Below are positions 43,758 to 54,686 of a stretch of DNA of 64,000 nucleotides, one piece after another. The first letter of the stretch is position 1, and every line of letters begins with the position of its first letter. A model generated the notes under the pieces. That model saw only the letters and a list, made by a program, of their open reading frames with translations, was not told where the DNA came from and did not search any database. This DNA is from Bosea sp. PAMC 26642 (GTDB taxonomy: Bacteria > Pseudomonadota > Alphaproteobacteria > Rhizobiales > Beijerinckiaceae): the NCBI RefSeq assembly GCF_001562255.1, contig NZ_CP014301.1, positions 3,999,501 through 4,063,500 of the forward strand, read 5' to 3'. The translations under genes were made by a program, and so were the position numbers.

Positions 43758-44441
43758 TTACTCCTCTTCGGTTTCTGTAGGCTGCGGAGCAGCGCCGGGC
43801 TTCTTGTCCGGACGCGGTCCCAGCGATTTCTTCCGGCCCTTGGGCGGGGTGGCGAGTTCTTCGACCGGCGGCATCTCGGGCGGAAGTCCCGCCTTGCCGC
43901 GCCGGAGCGATTCGGTGATCAGCGCGTCGGTCAGCACGAGCCGGGCCTCGGCGATCAGCCGCATCGGGATCGCGACGTCGCGCTCCTCCTCCGACTTCGC
44001 ATCGTCACGCGACAGCAGCGCGTCGCCGCCGTCCACGCCGCGCAGGATGCCGCGAAAGCGCTTGCGCCCGGCCACGACCTGCTCGGTATCGATCTTGGCA
44101 AGATGCCCGGCCCAGCGCTCGAAATCGCCGGCCCGAACCAGCGGCCGGTCGATTCCCGGCGACGACACCTCGAGATGGTAGGCGACCTGCACCGGGTCGT
44201 CGACATCGAGTGCCGGCGACACCGCCTGGCTGACGGCCTCGCAGCCCTCGACATTCATGGTGCCGTCCGGCTTCTCGGCCATGATCTGGACCGTGCAGCC
44301 GTTCTGGCCGCTGACGCGGACCCGCACCAGCCTGTAGCCGAGATCCGCGATCGCCGGCTCGACGACGGCCGCGACGCGTGCAGCGACACCGCTCTCGGTG
44401 ATGAGCCGTGGATCCTGGTCAGCTGCTCTCGGTTCGTTCAT
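43758..44441 (-). CDS. rimP: Ribosome maturation factor RimP
   Basis: A 227-residue 30S-assembly factor, first gene of the nusA-infB operon. [18 protein letters not shown] and [12 protein letters not shown] are its two signatures. The Lys/Pro-rich C-terminal tail is longer than in E. coli, as usual for this group. ATG 44441 (MNEPRAAD) is used. A terminator-like hairpin lies in its leader at 44480-44509. Confidence 0.95.
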   Translation of the reverse strand: MNEPRAADQDPRLITESGVAARVAAVVEPAIADLGYRLVRVRVSGQNGCTVQIMAEKPDGTMNVEGCEAVSQAVSPALDVDDPVQVAYHLEVSSPGIDRPLVRAGDFERWAGHLAKIDTEQVVAGRKRFRGILRGVDGGDALLSRDDAKSEEERDVAIPMRLIAEARLVLTDALITESLRRGKAGLPPEMPPVEELATPPKGRKKSLGPRPDKKPGAAPQPTETEEE

Positions 44442-44479
44442 GCCCGGCCTGCCTTTTCCCCGGCAGGGCTCGCGCCAAC

Positions 44480-44509
44480 AAAAAAGAGCGGGCCGGCAGG
44501 CCCACTCTT
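44480..44509 (-). terminator. Terminator-like hairpin in the rimP operon leader (possible attenuator)
   Basis: On the minus strand AAGAGTGGGCC, a four-base loop and GGCCCGCTCTT form an 11-bp stem with one G-T pair, followed by six T. It lies 39 bases before the rimP start and there is no minus-strand gene upstream for it to end, since the next gene (44691) runs the other way. Confidence 0.7.
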
Positions 44510-44690
44510 GATCATCGGCTTTCACCGTACCAGAGCTGTTGGACGCCTGTCTAATCCCGCTTGCCGCCTCATGCAAGCTCGAAGCGCGGCGGGCTTTGTC
44601 CGAACGGCCGGGCCGCTTTCGAAGATCGCGCTAACGCGCTGGTCATTCTTTGGGCGCATGGTCAGGTGCGAGTGGGCCTGGGGTTGCGGA

Positions 44691-45782
44691 ATGAGTTCGG
44701 TCAACACGCTGCTGCGTGATCTCGAATCGACGATGGTGCGTGGTTCCAACGAGGAGCGCGTGCAGATTCTGGCGCGGCTGACCGACCTGTTCGTCGCCAC
44801 CGCATCCGGCATGGCCGACGATCAGGTCAACATCTTCGACGTCGTGATCGGCCGGCTGTCACGCGCCATCGAGACCCGCGCCCGGATCGAACTGGCCGAA
44901 CGCCTCGCCAGTATCGACAATGCGCCGGGCGGCGTGATCCGCCAACTCGCCCTCGACGAGATCGCCGTCGCCCGCTCCGTCCTGATCGGCTCGCCCCGCC
45001 TGACCGACCAGGATCTGGTCGCGGTCTCGGCCGCCAAGGGCCGGGACCACATGCTGGCCATCACCGAGCGGCCTCATCTCGGCGAGCCCGTCACAGATTT
45101 CCTGATCCTGCGTGGCGGCCGGGTCGTCACCCACGCTGTCGCGGCCAACCAGACGGCGCGCTTCTCGCGCCATGGCATGGGCGTGCTCGTGATGCGCGCC
45201 GCCCAGGACGACGCCCTGCAGGCGACGCTGGGGACGCGCCGCGACATCCCCGCCGAACTTGCCGAACAGCTGATGACCGCCGCCAAGAATTCCGCGCGTC
45301 GCCGTCTCTCGGCGACGATCGATCCTGGTCTCGCCGGCGCCATCGACGGTGCTGTCGAGCGCGGGGCTGAGGCCGTCGCCGCGCAGGGCCGGCAGATGCA
45401 CGACGATCTCGGTAAGGTCAGCGCCGCTCTCCTGGAGATCAACCGCCTGAACGAGGCCGGCCGGCTCGACGAAGCCAAGGTCGCCGAATTTGCCACGGCC
45501 GGTGCGACGGAACACGCGACCTGCGCGGTCGCCATCCTGGCACGGCTTGGCCTGCCGGCGACGGAGCAGATCATCCTGGGAGCCGATCGCGACGCCGTGC
45601 TGCTGGTCGGGCGCGGGCTGGGCTGGTCCTGGGAGACGACGCGCGCGCTGATCGGCCTGCGCAACGATCACGGAAAATCGGCGCCCGCCATCGAGAAGGC
45701 GCGCCAGAGTTTCCGCAATCTCACCCCCACCACGGCGCAGCGCGTCCTCGGCTTCCTCAGGGCGCGCGACGCCGCGCAGTGA
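44691..45782 (+). CDS. DUF2336 domain protein
   Basis: A 363-residue protein rich in helical repeats, matching the alphaproteobacterial DUF2336 family (VSAAKGRDHMLAITERPHLG and HMGVLVMRAA-like segments). It has no signal peptide or membrane helix and no catalytic motif I can name. The family is of unknown function. ATG 44691 has a G-rich site upstream. It is divergent from rimP and overlaps the convergent trmB by 26 bases. Confidence 0.8.
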   Translation: MSSVNTLLRDLESTMVRGSNEERVQILARLTDLFVATASGMADDQVNIFDVVIGRLSRAIETRARIELAERLASIDNAPGGVIRQLALDEIAVARSVLIGSPRLTDQDLVAVSAAKGRDHMLAITERPHLGEPVTDFLILRGGRVVTHAVAANQTARFSRHGMGVLVMRAAQDDALQATLGTRRDIPAELAEQLMTAAKNSARRRLSATIDPGLAGAIDGAVERGAEAVAAQGRQMHDDLGKVSAALLEINRLNEAGRLDEAKVAEFATAGATEHATCAVAILARLGLPATEQIILGADRDAVLLVGRGLGWSWETTRALIGLRNDHGKSAPAIEKARQSFRNLTPTTAQRVLGFLRARDAAQ

Positions 45783-46449
45783 GATAGCTCGGCACGCGAC
45801 CCGCCGCGACCGCCTTGGCCTCGTAGCGCGTGCGGACCCAGCCGGGATAGGGCTGCCGCCAGTCGTCGGCCTTCTCGTCCGTCCACTCGAAATCCGGCGA
45901 AGCCAGCAGCCGCGACAGCGTCCAGCCGACATAATCGTCGATATCGCTGGCGAACCTGAGCCGACCATCAGGCCGCAAGGCGCGGGCAAACAGCTCCAGC
46001 GTCCGCTCGGAGACGAAACGGCGCTTGCGCTGCCTGCGTTTCGGCCACGGATCGGGATAGAGCAGGTCGATCGCGTCGAGCGAGCCGGCGGGCAGGCACG
46101 GCAGCATCAGTGCCGCATCGCCGTCCCAGAGCCGGATGTTCGTCAGGCCGTCGCGTTCGATCACGGCCAGGAATTTCGCCATCCCATTGATGAAGGGCTC
46201 GACGCCGATGAAGCCGATATCGGGGCTCTCGCGCATCCGATGCAGGAGATGCTCGCCGCCCCCGAAGCCGATTTCGAGCCTCACGGCACTGACAGTCTGC
46301 GGAAACAGCGCCGTGAGGTCGGAGATCTCGCCCTCGGGTAGGCGCAGCCGCGGCAGTACGCCGTCGATCTGGGCGGCCTGTCCCTCGCGCAGCGCCTTGC
46401 CCTTGCGTCGCCCGAAGAAGGCGCGGTCGGGATTGAACTCGTCGGTCAT
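45757..46449 (-). CDS. trmB: tRNA (guanine46-N7)-methyltransferase
   Basis: A 230-residue SAM-dependent enzyme. RLEIGFGGGEHLLHRM is the SAM motif, and DLLYPDPWPKRRQRKRRF contains the conserved PDPWPKxRHxKRR-type motif. It methylates G46 in tRNA variable loops. It follows metK on the same strand, with a family A repeat and a terminator in the gap. Its end overlaps the DUF2336 gene. Confidence 0.96.
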   Translation of the reverse strand: MTDEFNPDRAFFGRRKGKALREGQAAQIDGVLPRLRLPEGEISDLTALFPQTVSAVRLEIGFGGGEHLLHRMRESPDIGFIGVEPFINGMAKFLAVIERDGLTNIRLWDGDAALMLPCLPAGSLDAIDLLYPDPWPKRRQRKRRFVSERTLELFARALRPDGRLRFASDIDDYVGWTLSRLLASPDFEWTDEKADDWRQPYPGWVRTRYEAKAVAAGRVPSYLTARRRAP

Positions 46450-46484
46450 GAGCGGTCTTTGACGATGTTTTTCGGAAACGCGCC

Positions 46485-46596
46485 GTCATCCCGGACAAGC
46501 CGCGACGCGGCGCCGATCCGGGATCCATTCCAGAACGCCTCTCTGTGAGGTTCAGGAATGGATCCCGGGTCTCCGCTTCGCTGCGCCCGGGATGAC
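46485..46596. repeat. Intergenic palindromic repeat family A, copy 3
   Basis: A 112-bp copy starting GTCATCCCGGACAAGCCGC and ending GCGCCCGGGATGAC. It sits between metK and trmB, downstream of the metK terminator. Confidence 0.9.
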
Positions 46597-46623
46597 GGCG
46601 CGTTGGGGACTTTGTAGCAAAAG

Positions 46624-46652
46624 AAAAAGGCCGGAGCGATTGGCTCCGGCCT
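46624..46652 (-). terminator. Rho-independent terminator of metK
   Basis: Minus-strand AGGCCGGAGC, a short loop and GCTCCGGCCT form a 10-bp perfect stem followed by a T-run. It begins 26 bases after the metK stop. Confidence 0.85.
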
Positions 46653-46677
46653 GATCGGTTTATCCAAGCAGCGCTGT

Positions 46678-47883
<1,206 letters not shown>

Positions 47884-48012
47884 GATCTCGATGTCCTTCA
47901 GATGCGGCGGATCGGATGACCGGCGCGAAGCTGCGCTCGATCAGCGAAAACGGACGCTCTCTTTGCAGCGGACGCGTTCGCCGTCAAGCATCACTATCCG
48001 TTTATCGGGAGC

Positions 48013-48034
48013 TTCGTTCGCCAAAAAGAACGAA
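48013..48034. promoter_or_regulatory. Inverted repeat in the metK leader
   Basis: TTCGTTC-N8-GAACGAA, perfect 7-bp arms, starts just after the XRE gene stop and about 130 bases before metK. It could be an operator for the neighbouring XRE protein or an RNA hairpin. No T-run follows on the minus strand. Confidence 0.4.
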
Positions 48035-48046
48035 ATATGCACCAGA

Positions 48047-48460
48047 TCACGCGGTTCCGGCGTCTTCCTCGGCCAGGGCCTCGACCAGATCGACGACCCG
48101 TCGCCGCACGCGGGCGCTCTTGATGCGGATGAAGGCCTTGGTCAGCTGCACGCCTTCGCTCGTCGCCAGGAAGTCCGAGATATAGGCGGTCGAGGCGGCG
48201 TCCGAGAATCCGCCGCTCGGCATGTCTCCGGTCGGGGCGCCGTCGAAGAAGAAGGAGACGGGCACATCGAGCGTCTTGGCAATCTGCTGCAGCCGGCTGG
48301 CGCTGATCCTGTTGGAGCCCTTTTCGTACTTCTGGATCTGCTGGAACGTCAGTCCGAGCGCCTCTCCCAGCTTCTCCTGGCTGATGCTCGCCAGCATCCG
48401 GCGCATCCGGACGCGGGCGCCGACATGGCGATCGATCGGGTTCGGGACTTTCTTCATCAT
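48047..48460 (-). CDS. XRE family transcriptional regulator upstream of metK
   Basis: A 137-residue protein with an N-terminal Cro/C1 helix-turn-helix (ISQEKLGEALGLTFQQIQKYEKG) and a short helical C-terminus. The family is found beside metK in many Rhizobiales, in the order lnt-XRE-metK-trmB. It may regulate methionine or SAM genes, but that is inference from position. Starts ATG 48460 and 48457 are adjacent. Confidence 0.92.
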   Translation of the reverse strand: MMKKVPNPIDRHVGARVRMRRMLASISQEKLGEALGLTFQQIQKYEKGSNRISASRLQQIAKTLDVPVSFFFDGAPTGDMPSGGFSDAASTAYISDFLATSEGVQLTKAFIRIKSARVRRRVVDLVEALAEEDAGTA

Positions 48461-48591
48461 GGATCGACGGCCCTCGGATCAAACCACCTCAACGGGAACC
48501 GCGACCTGACGGAAATCCCTTGTAACGCATTTGTAACAAGTTCCAGACTGAACCACCATCCGGCCCGCGAAAAAAGTTCCAGATGGGATGA

Positions 48592-50184
48592 TCAGCTTCG
48601 CCGAACCCGCGATAGGGCAAGAAAACCGACAACGAGCACCGCGAAAAGAGCATCCCCGTACTGCGCGTAGGGCGTAGCGGCAACACTTCTCGGCAGGCTC
48701 GCATCGAGCACTCCCTCCGTGCCGAGCGGCAGGCTCGCGATGATGCGGCCATAGGCATCGACGACAGCCGATACGCCGGTATTGGCAGCCCGGATCAGCG
48801 GCAGGCCTTCCTCGATCGCCCGCAGCCGTGCCTGTGCGAGGTGCTGATAGGGACCGCTCGTCTGCCCGAACCAGCCGTCATTGGTCAGGTTCAGCATAAA
48901 GCCGGGGCGCGGACCCTGCGGCATCGCCTGGCCGGGAAAGACGACCTCGTAGCAGATCAGCGCCGCCGCCGGCGGCAGGCCGCGGATGGCGAGCGGACTC
49001 CGCCTCCCCCCGGACGCGAAGCCGCCCGGCACCGAGACGAATTCAGACAGGCCGACGCCGCGGATCAGGCGCTCCAGAAAGGCTGGCAGGTATTCGCCGA
49101 AGGGCACGAGATGGACCTTGTCGTAGCTCGAGACGATCACGCCTTCGTCGTTGACGACCTGGATCGAATTGAAGATCGGCGGCCGGCTTTCGCCCGGCAG
49201 CGCTTCCCCGGCACGGGCCGCGCCGGTGATCAGCGTCGTGGTCGGCGGCAGCAGCGCGGCGATCTGCGAGAGCGCAGCGGGCGTTCGGCCGAGCAGGAAG
49301 GGGAAGGCCGATTCCGGCCAGATCAGATGCGTGACGTCCTGAACGCCCAGCGTCGTCGGACTCGTCGCCCGGTCGCTGAGGGCGAGATAATGATTGAGGA
49401 TCGCCTCGCCGTTGCGCGGATTGAACTTCGCATCCTGCGGCAGGTTCGGCTGCATCAGGCGCAGTTTTACACCCGCCACCGTTGGCGAGGGCTGCGTTGG
49501 CACCCGCCAGAAGCCGTAGCCGATGAGGCCGCCCAGCACCGCCAGCGCGAGGATGGGAGCACGCCAGCGCCCGGCCCCGGACTCTGCGCTGCCCAATGTC
49601 GCGGGCGCGGCCCCGATCGCGATCGCGACGATCGTAAGCCCGTAGAGTCCGACGACCGACGCGAACTGGGCGATGTAACCCTGGCCCGCCAGCATCATGC
49701 CGTAGACGTTCCAGGGAAAGCCGGTCAGCACATGGCCGCGCAGCCATTCGCTAAGTGCGAGCATGACGGCGAGCACGAGGATGCGCCCGGCCCCGTTCGG
49801 CCAAAGCAGCCGGGCGCAGCCGAAGGCGAGCGCCGGAAACACGGCAAGGAAGGCGGGCAGGACGACGACGCCGAGCGGCATCGCCCAGGCGAACTTGTCG
49901 GCCTCGACCAGAAAGGCCGCGCCCAGCCACCACAATCCGGCAAGAAAGAAGCCGAAGCCCCACCACCAGCCGACGGCCAGCGCCGCTCGCAGCCGCGGGG
50001 CCCATCCCGTGCCGACGGCGCCGTCGATGAGCCAGACCGCGACGGTCATCGGCACCACGATCAGCGGCCAGAGGTCGAGCGGCGGCAAAGCGAGCGCGCC
50101 GCTCGCGCCTGCCAGCAGCGCGATCAGGCGCCGTGGCCAGCCCCAGGCGAGGATGACCCTGTCGGCCAGCGCGGTCGGGGACAT
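48592..50184 (-). CDS. lnt: Apolipoprotein N-acyltransferase
   Basis: A 530-residue inner-membrane enzyme that adds the third acyl chain to lipoproteins. Several N-terminal helices (about residues 15-205) precede a nitrilase-like domain with the catalytic Glu-Lys-Cys set: WPESAFPF (Glu), the Lys of [14 protein letters not shown], and the Cys of [20 protein letters not shown] is typical. It starts one base into the corC stop (TGATG). Confidence 0.96.
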   Translation of the reverse strand: MSPTALADRVILAWGWPRRLIALLAGASGALALPPLDLWPLIVVPMTVAVWLIDGAVGTGWAPRLRAALAVGWWWGFGFFLAGLWWLGAAFLVEADKFAWAMPLGVVVLPAFLAVFPALAFGCARLLWPNGAGRILVLAVMLALSEWLRGHVLTGFPWNVYGMMLAGQGYIAQFASVVGLYGLTIVAIAIGAAPATLGSAESGAGRWRAPILALAVLGGLIGYGFWRVPTQPSPTVAGVKLRLMQPNLPQDAKFNPRNGEAILNHYLALSDRATSPTTLGVQDVTHLIWPESAFPFLLGRTPAALSQIAALLPPTTTLITGAARAGEALPGESRPPIFNSIQVVNDEGVIVSSYDKVHLVPFGEYLPAFLERLIRGVGLSEFVSVPGGFASGGRRSPLAIRGLPPAAALICYEVVFPGQAMPQGPRPGFMLNLTNDGWFGQTSGPYQHLAQARLRAIEEGLPLIRAANTGVSAVVDAYGRIIASLPLGTEGVLDASLPRSVAATPYAQYGDALFAVLVVGFLALSRVRRS

Positions 50185-51167
50185 CAGCCGGTTTCCGCGG
50201 CCGCTGGATCGTTGTCGGCGGACTCCGTCCGCCGCTCGATGCGCAGGCGCTTGATCCGGCGCGCATCCGCCTCCAGCACTTCGAAGAACAATCCCTCCGG
50301 GCCTTCGATCACTTCGCCCTCGGCCGGAATCCGGCCCGCCAGCGTCACGATCAGCCCGCCCAGCGTGTCGATATCCTCGGCGACCTCATTGTCGGAAAGG
50401 TCGATTCCAGTAGCCTCTTTCAGCTCTTCCAGCGTCGCGCGCGCATCGGCCGTGAAGCGGCCGTCTCCGGCCGGTGCGATCGTCGGCGCCTCGTCGAGGT
50501 CATGCTCGTCCTCGATGTCGCCGACCACGATCTCGACCAGATCCTCCATCGAGACCAGCCCGTCCGTGCCGCCATATTCGTCGATCACCAGCGCGATATG
50601 GGTCCGCGTCGCCTGCATCCGGACGAGGAGGTCGACCGCGGGCATCGAGGGCGGCACGTAGAGCACGGGCCGCAGGATCTTCAGCGTCGCCAGCGTCGCC
50701 GAGAGATCGACGGCGGACAGGTCGTGCGAGACCGTTTCGGACGCGTCGTGTCCCGTCTCGGACTTGGCCTGTCCGGCGATGAATTCGAGGAAGTCGCGGA
50801 TGTGGATCATGCCGCGCGGGTCGTCGAGCGAGTCGTCGAACACCGGCAGACGGGAATGCCCGGCCGTCCGGAACAGCGCCAGCAGCTCGTTCAGCGTGGC
50901 GTCGGCGGGAACCGCGACGATGTCGGCGCGCGGTACCATCACATCGCCGACCCGTCGCTCGCGCAGGCTGAGCACGTTGGAGAGCATCGCCCGCTCCTGC
51001 GGGCTGAGATCGGCGAGCTGGTCGCTGCCCTGGGCCAGCGCCTCGGTGATTTCCTCGCGGATGGTGCCGCCGCTGCGTAGCCCGAGCCGGTCGAGGAAAT
51101 GCCCGAGCCAGTGCGAAAGGCCGCGGCCGGGGGCTTCGGTCAGGGTGGATCGACTGTCGTCGCTCAT
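50184..51167 (-). CDS. corC: CBS-domain hemolysin/CorC family protein
   Basis: A 327-residue cytoplasmic protein with two CBS domains ([20 protein letters not shown], then [20 protein letters not shown]) and a C-terminal CorC/HlyC transporter-associated domain. It lacks the membrane DUF21 domain, so it matches short YbeX/CorC rather than full transporters. YbeX is linked to ribosome or magnesium homeostasis. ATGA overlaps join it to ybeY upstream and TGATG to lnt downstream. Confidence 0.93.
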   Translation of the reverse strand: MSDDSRSTLTEAPGRGLSHWLGHFLDRLGLRSGGTIREEITEALAQGSDQLADLSPQERAMLSNVLSLRERRVGDVMVPRADIVAVPADATLNELLALFRTAGHSRLPVFDDSLDDPRGMIHIRDFLEFIAGQAKSETGHDASETVSHDLSAVDLSATLATLKILRPVLYVPPSMPAVDLLVRMQATRTHIALVIDEYGGTDGLVSMEDLVEIVVGDIEDEHDLDEAPTIAPAGDGRFTADARATLEELKEATGIDLSDNEVAEDIDTLGGLIVTLAGRIPAEGEVIEGPEGLFFEVLEADARRIKRLRIERRTESADNDPAAAETG

Positions 51168-51751
51168 GATGCTGCGGAAAGCACTGGGGTTGGAGTGAGC
51201 GGATCGGAATCCGCATAGGGGTCGGCGATTCCGAGTCGTTCAAGCGCCGCGACCTCGAGGGCTTCCATGCGCTCGGCCTGCGTCCCGGTCTCATGGTCTT
51301 CGCCGAGCAGGTGGAGCAGGCCGTGGATCACGAGATGGCTGACATGGTCGGCCATCGCCTTGTCTTCGGCCAGAGCTTCGGACGCGATGGTCTCATAGGC
51401 CAGCACAATGTCGCCGAGAACCGGGCTCGTCGCGATCCGCTCCGGCGGCGCGCCCGGGAAGGAGAGCACATTGGTCGCCTTGTCGAAGCCCCGCCATTCA
51501 CGGTTGACGGCGCGGATGCGCTTGTCGTCGGTCAGCAGCAGGCTCACTTCGGCGCCCTGCAGCGGCGCGACGGGCGCGACGGCAAGCCCCGCCCCGATGG
51601 CCCGGTCGATGCGCTCGCGCAGATCAGCGAGGTCGCGCCAGCGTCGCGACTGAATCCGGATCGCGATGGCGAGCTCCGGTGATGGCGTCCCCGGTCGCGG
51701 CGGTGCCTCGGGATGCGAGGCCTGGCGCCGCCCGGGAGGTCGGTCTTTCAT
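51164..51751 (-). CDS. ybeY: Endoribonuclease YbeY (16S rRNA maturation)
   Basis: A 195-residue zinc metallo-RNase. The metal motif HLVIHGLLHLLGEDHE carries the three conserved histidines, and VLSFPGAPP precedes it. It matures the 3' end of 16S rRNA and takes part in ribosome quality control. The N-terminal 30 residues are variable and basic. ATGA overlaps bind it to phoH and corC. Confidence 0.95.
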   Translation of the reverse strand: MKDRPPGRRQASHPEAPPRPGTPSPELAIAIRIQSRRWRDLADLRERIDRAIGAGLAVAPVAPLQGAEVSLLLTDDKRIRAVNREWRGFDKATNVLSFPGAPPERIATSPVLGDIVLAYETIASEALAEDKAMADHVSHLVIHGLLHLLGEDHETGTQAERMEALEVAALERLGIADPYADSDPLTPTPVLSAAS

Positions 51752-52986
51752 CGCGGCCGCTCCCGCGACAGGGTCCGCTTCAATCCCTCGGTCTCGCTTT
51801 CGATCGGGGCCTGCGGCTCGGGAACGGCGGCGCGCATCCGCTCCTCCCGCTCTTCGCGTTCGCGGCGGGCGGCGCCCTCATAGGCCATGACGATGCGGCG
51901 CACGAGGTCGTGGCGCACGACGTCGCCCTCCTCGAACTTGGCATGGCCGACGCCCTCGACGCCCGAGAGCAGCTTGACCGCCTCGATCAGCCCGGAGCGC
52001 TGGCCCGGCGGCAGGTCGATCTGCGTCGGATCGCCGGTGATGATCATGCGCGAGCCCTCGCCGAGGCGGGTCAGGAACATCTTCATCTGCACCGAGGTCG
52101 CATTCTGCGCCTCGTCGAGCAGGACGACGGCATTGGTCAGGGTGCGGCCGCGCATGAAGGCGAGCGGGGCGATCTCGATCATCCCCGTCGCCAGCGCGCG
52201 TTCGACATGGCGCGCCTCCATGAAGTCGTTCAGCGCGTCGTAGATCGGCCGCAGATACGGATCGACTTTTTCACGCATGTCTCCGGGCAGGAAACCGAGC
52301 CGCTCGCCGGCCTCGACCGCCGGTCGCGACAGTACCATGCGTTCAACGACGCCCTGCTCGATCAGCGAAACGGCATGACCGACTGCGAGCCAGGTCTTGC
52401 CGGTGCCGGCCGGGCCTTCTGCGAGCACGAGTTCATTGCGCTTGAGCTGGCGCAGATAGGCGTCCTGCGCCGCGTTGCGCGCACGCACGGGCCCGCGCTT
52501 TCGGGTCACGACCGCCTCGAACGAGGCCTTTCCGGCATTGTCGGCCGGGAACAGCGAGCGCTGGATGTTGCTCTCCTCGATCGCGCCGTCGACCTCGCCG
52601 AGCGTCACCGAGGCACCGGCCTTGGCGCGGGTGTAGAGCGTCTTCAGCACGCGCCCGGCCTGTTCGGCGGTTTCGCGCGGTCCCTTGATCGTGACATGAT
52701 TGCCGTTGGGGCTGATCACCAGGCCAAGCCGCCGCTCGATATGGGCCAGGTTCTGGTCGTAATGGCCGAAGACGAGGCTCGCCAGCCGGTTGTCGTCGAA
52801 GGACAGCAGGACTTCGGTGGCCGGCATCGCGTCGCGCAGCGGAGCGTCGCTGCGTGCGGGCGCGAGATCGCGCCTCGGGCCTCGGTCGGGTCGTGGTGTC
52901 ATCGAGTCAGCCTGTGCCAAAAGCGTCGTCTCCCTTACGGGTGTGCCCGCCGGACGGAAGCGCCGCGCCGGGTCGTCTGTCGGCAT
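51748..52986 (-). CDS. phoH: PhoH family P-loop ATPase
   Basis: A roughly 412-residue protein. A KH-like N-terminal region (LGLVISPNGNHVTIKGP) precedes the PhoH ATPase with Walker A (LAEGPAGTGKTWLA), MVLSRPAVEAGERLGFLPGD and Walker B (VLLDEAQNAT). The family is linked to RNA metabolism and is always near ybeY. The start is uncertain: ATGs at 53007, 52986 and 52902 are in frame and none has a strong ribosome site. Confidence 0.92.
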   Translation of the reverse strand: MPTDDPARRFRPAGTPVRETTLLAQADSMTPRPDRGPRRDLAPARSDAPLRDAMPATEVLLSFDDNRLASLVFGHYDQNLAHIERRLGLVISPNGNHVTIKGPRETAEQAGRVLKTLYTRAKAGASVTLGEVDGAIEESNIQRSLFPADNAGKASFEAVVTRKRGPVRARNAAQDAYLRQLKRNELVLAEGPAGTGKTWLAVGHAVSLIEQGVVERMVLSRPAVEAGERLGFLPGDMREKVDPYLRPIYDALNDFMEARHVERALATGMIEIAPLAFMRGRTLTNAVVLLDEAQNATSVQMKMFLTRLGEGSRMIITGDPTQIDLPPGQRSGLIEAVKLLSGVEGVGHAKFEEGDVVRHDLVRRIVMAYEGAARREREEREERMRAAVPEPQAPIESETEGLKRTLSRERPR

Positions 52987-53061
52987 GAACGGCCACGCCG
53001 ATTTCATCCTGATGACGGATGTTCGCAGTCATGGCTGAAATGGAGCTGGACCGGGCTTCGC

Positions 53062-54426
53062 TCAAGCGGCCAGCTCCTTGTTTGCGGGCGCGGGCAGCTC
53101 CGCCAGGCGGCCGAACAGCGAATTCGATCCTGCCCGCTCGATCACCACCCGCACCGTGTCGCCGATTCGGTGCGCCTGCGTCTCGATCTGCACAGCCTGC
53201 AGATAGGGTGTCTTTCCCGCAAGCTGCCCTGCATGGCGCCCGGCCCGCTCCAGCAGGATATCGACGGTCCGCCCCACCATCGCATGGTTGAACGCCTGGC
53301 GGTGATGCTCGATCCGCTCCTGCAGCCGCAGCAGACGCTCATGCATCAGCTCCGGCGCAACCTGTTCCCCGAGATCAGCGGCCGGCGTGCCGGGCCGCGG
53401 CGAATATTTGAAGGAATAGCTCGAAGCGAAGCCGATCTCATCGACGAGCGCGATCGTGTTCTCGAAATCGGCATGGCTCTCACCGGGGAAGCCGACGATG
53501 AAGTCCGAGGACAGGGCGATGTCGGGTCGCGCTAGGCGAACCCGGTCGATCAGCCGGCGGTATTCGTGGGCGGTGTGCTTGCGGTTCATCGCCGCCAGAA
53601 TCCGGTCGGAGCCGGCCTGGACCGGCAGGTGCAGGAACGGCATCAGCTGCGGCAGGTCGCGATGCGCCGCGATCAGATCGTCGCCCATGTCGCGCGGATG
53701 GCTCGTGGTGTAGCGGATGCGCCCGATCCCGGGCACCTCGGCGACGCGGCCCATCAGCTGCGCCAGTCCCCAAACCGTCCCATCGGGACCCTCGCCGTGA
53801 TAGGCGTTGACGTTCTGCCCGATCAGCGTGACGTCCTGCACGCCTGCGGCGGCAAGCCGCTCGATCTCGGCCATGATCTGCGCGACCGGCCGCGAGAACT
53901 CGGCGCCGCGTGTATAGGGCACGACGCAGAAGGCGCAGAACTTGTCGCAGCCTTCCTGCACCGTGACGAAGGCGGAGATGCCGCGCGCCGCGATCGCCTT
54001 GCGCGTCGGAGCCGGCAGGTAGCCGAACTTGTCGTCGGCCGGCAGGTCGGTGTCGACGACGCGGCCCGTCTGCGCGAGCAGCTCCGGCAAGCGGTGATAG
54101 GCCTGGGGACCGACGACGAGATCGACGGCGGGCTGGCGGCGCTGGATCTCGGCGCCCTCGGCCTGTGCGACGCAGCCGGCCACCACGATCTTGGTATGCT
54201 GGCCATTGGCCTTCTGCGCGATCTTAAGCTCGCGCAGCTTGCCGAGCTCCGTATAGACCTTCTGCACCGCCCGGTCGCGGATATGGCAGGTGTTGAGCAG
54301 GACGAGGTCCGCGCCCTCAGGGCTGGCCGTCTCCTTATAGCCCTGCTGGCTCAGGATATCGGCCATTCGCTGCCCGTCATAGACGTTCATCTGGCAGCCG
54401 AAGGACTTGATGTGCACGGTCTTCAT
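53062..54426 (-). CDS. miaB: tRNA-2-methylthio-N6-dimethylallyladenosine synthase
   Basis: A 454-residue radical-SAM methylthiotransferase acting on A37 of tRNAs. The N-terminal cluster domain begins [14 protein letters not shown], and the radical-SAM cysteines are in [16 protein letters not shown] (C-x3-C-x2-C). A C-terminal TRAM domain follows. ATG 54426 gives the standard start [14 protein letters not shown] at 54447 has a better AGGAG spacing and could be used instead, adding seven residues. Confidence 0.96.
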   Translation of the reverse strand: MKTVHIKSFGCQMNVYDGQRMADILSQQGYKETASPEGADLVLLNTCHIRDRAVQKVYTELGKLRELKIAQKANGQHTKIVVAGCVAQAEGAEIQRRQPAVDLVVGPQAYHRLPELLAQTGRVVDTDLPADDKFGYLPAPTRKAIAARGISAFVTVQEGCDKFCAFCVVPYTRGAEFSRPVAQIMAEIERLAAAGVQDVTLIGQNVNAYHGEGPDGTVWGLAQLMGRVAEVPGIGRIRYTTSHPRDMGDDLIAAHRDLPQLMPFLHLPVQAGSDRILAAMNRKHTAHEYRRLIDRVRLARPDIALSSDFIVGFPGESHADFENTIALVDEIGFASSYSFKYSPRPGTPAADLGEQVAPELMHERLLRLQERIEHHRQAFNHAMVGRTVDILLERAGRHAGQLAGKTPYLQAVQIETQAHRIGDTVRVVIERAGSNSLFGRLAELPAPANKELAA

Positions 54427-54547
54427 CGAGGCGGGTCTGGTCTCCAAACCGTCTCCTTACTCCGGTTCGCGGCAGGAGGAAATAACCGCGTCCGTCTTTC
54501 GGCAGGTGAAGCAACAACCGAGCCAGATCGTTTCGCTGCCGATACTG

Positions 54548-54677
54548 CCCCACAGCCCTCATCCTGAGGAGCCGCGAAAGCGGCGTCTCGAAGGATGCTC
54601 CAGTTCGCCCGGGAAGCACACTTTGGAGCATCCTTCGAGACGCGCCTGCGGCGCTCCTCAGGATGAGGGCTGTGGGG
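54548..54677. repeat. Large inverted repeat, family D
   Basis: The left arm (54548-54602, beginning CCCCACAGCCCTCATCCTGA) recurs in reverse complement at 54624-54677, ending CAGGATGAGGGCTGTGGGG. Arms of about 54 bases surround a 21-base loop and differ only around a small inner hairpin. It lies between the miaB start and the plsC end. Confidence 0.88.
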
Positions 54678-54686
54678 ACGCTTCGG

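Noticed and set aside
47884-48046. Possible SAM riboswitch upstream of metK
   Set aside because: I could not find the conserved core of any SAM riboswitch class I know; only a simple inverted repeat is visible.
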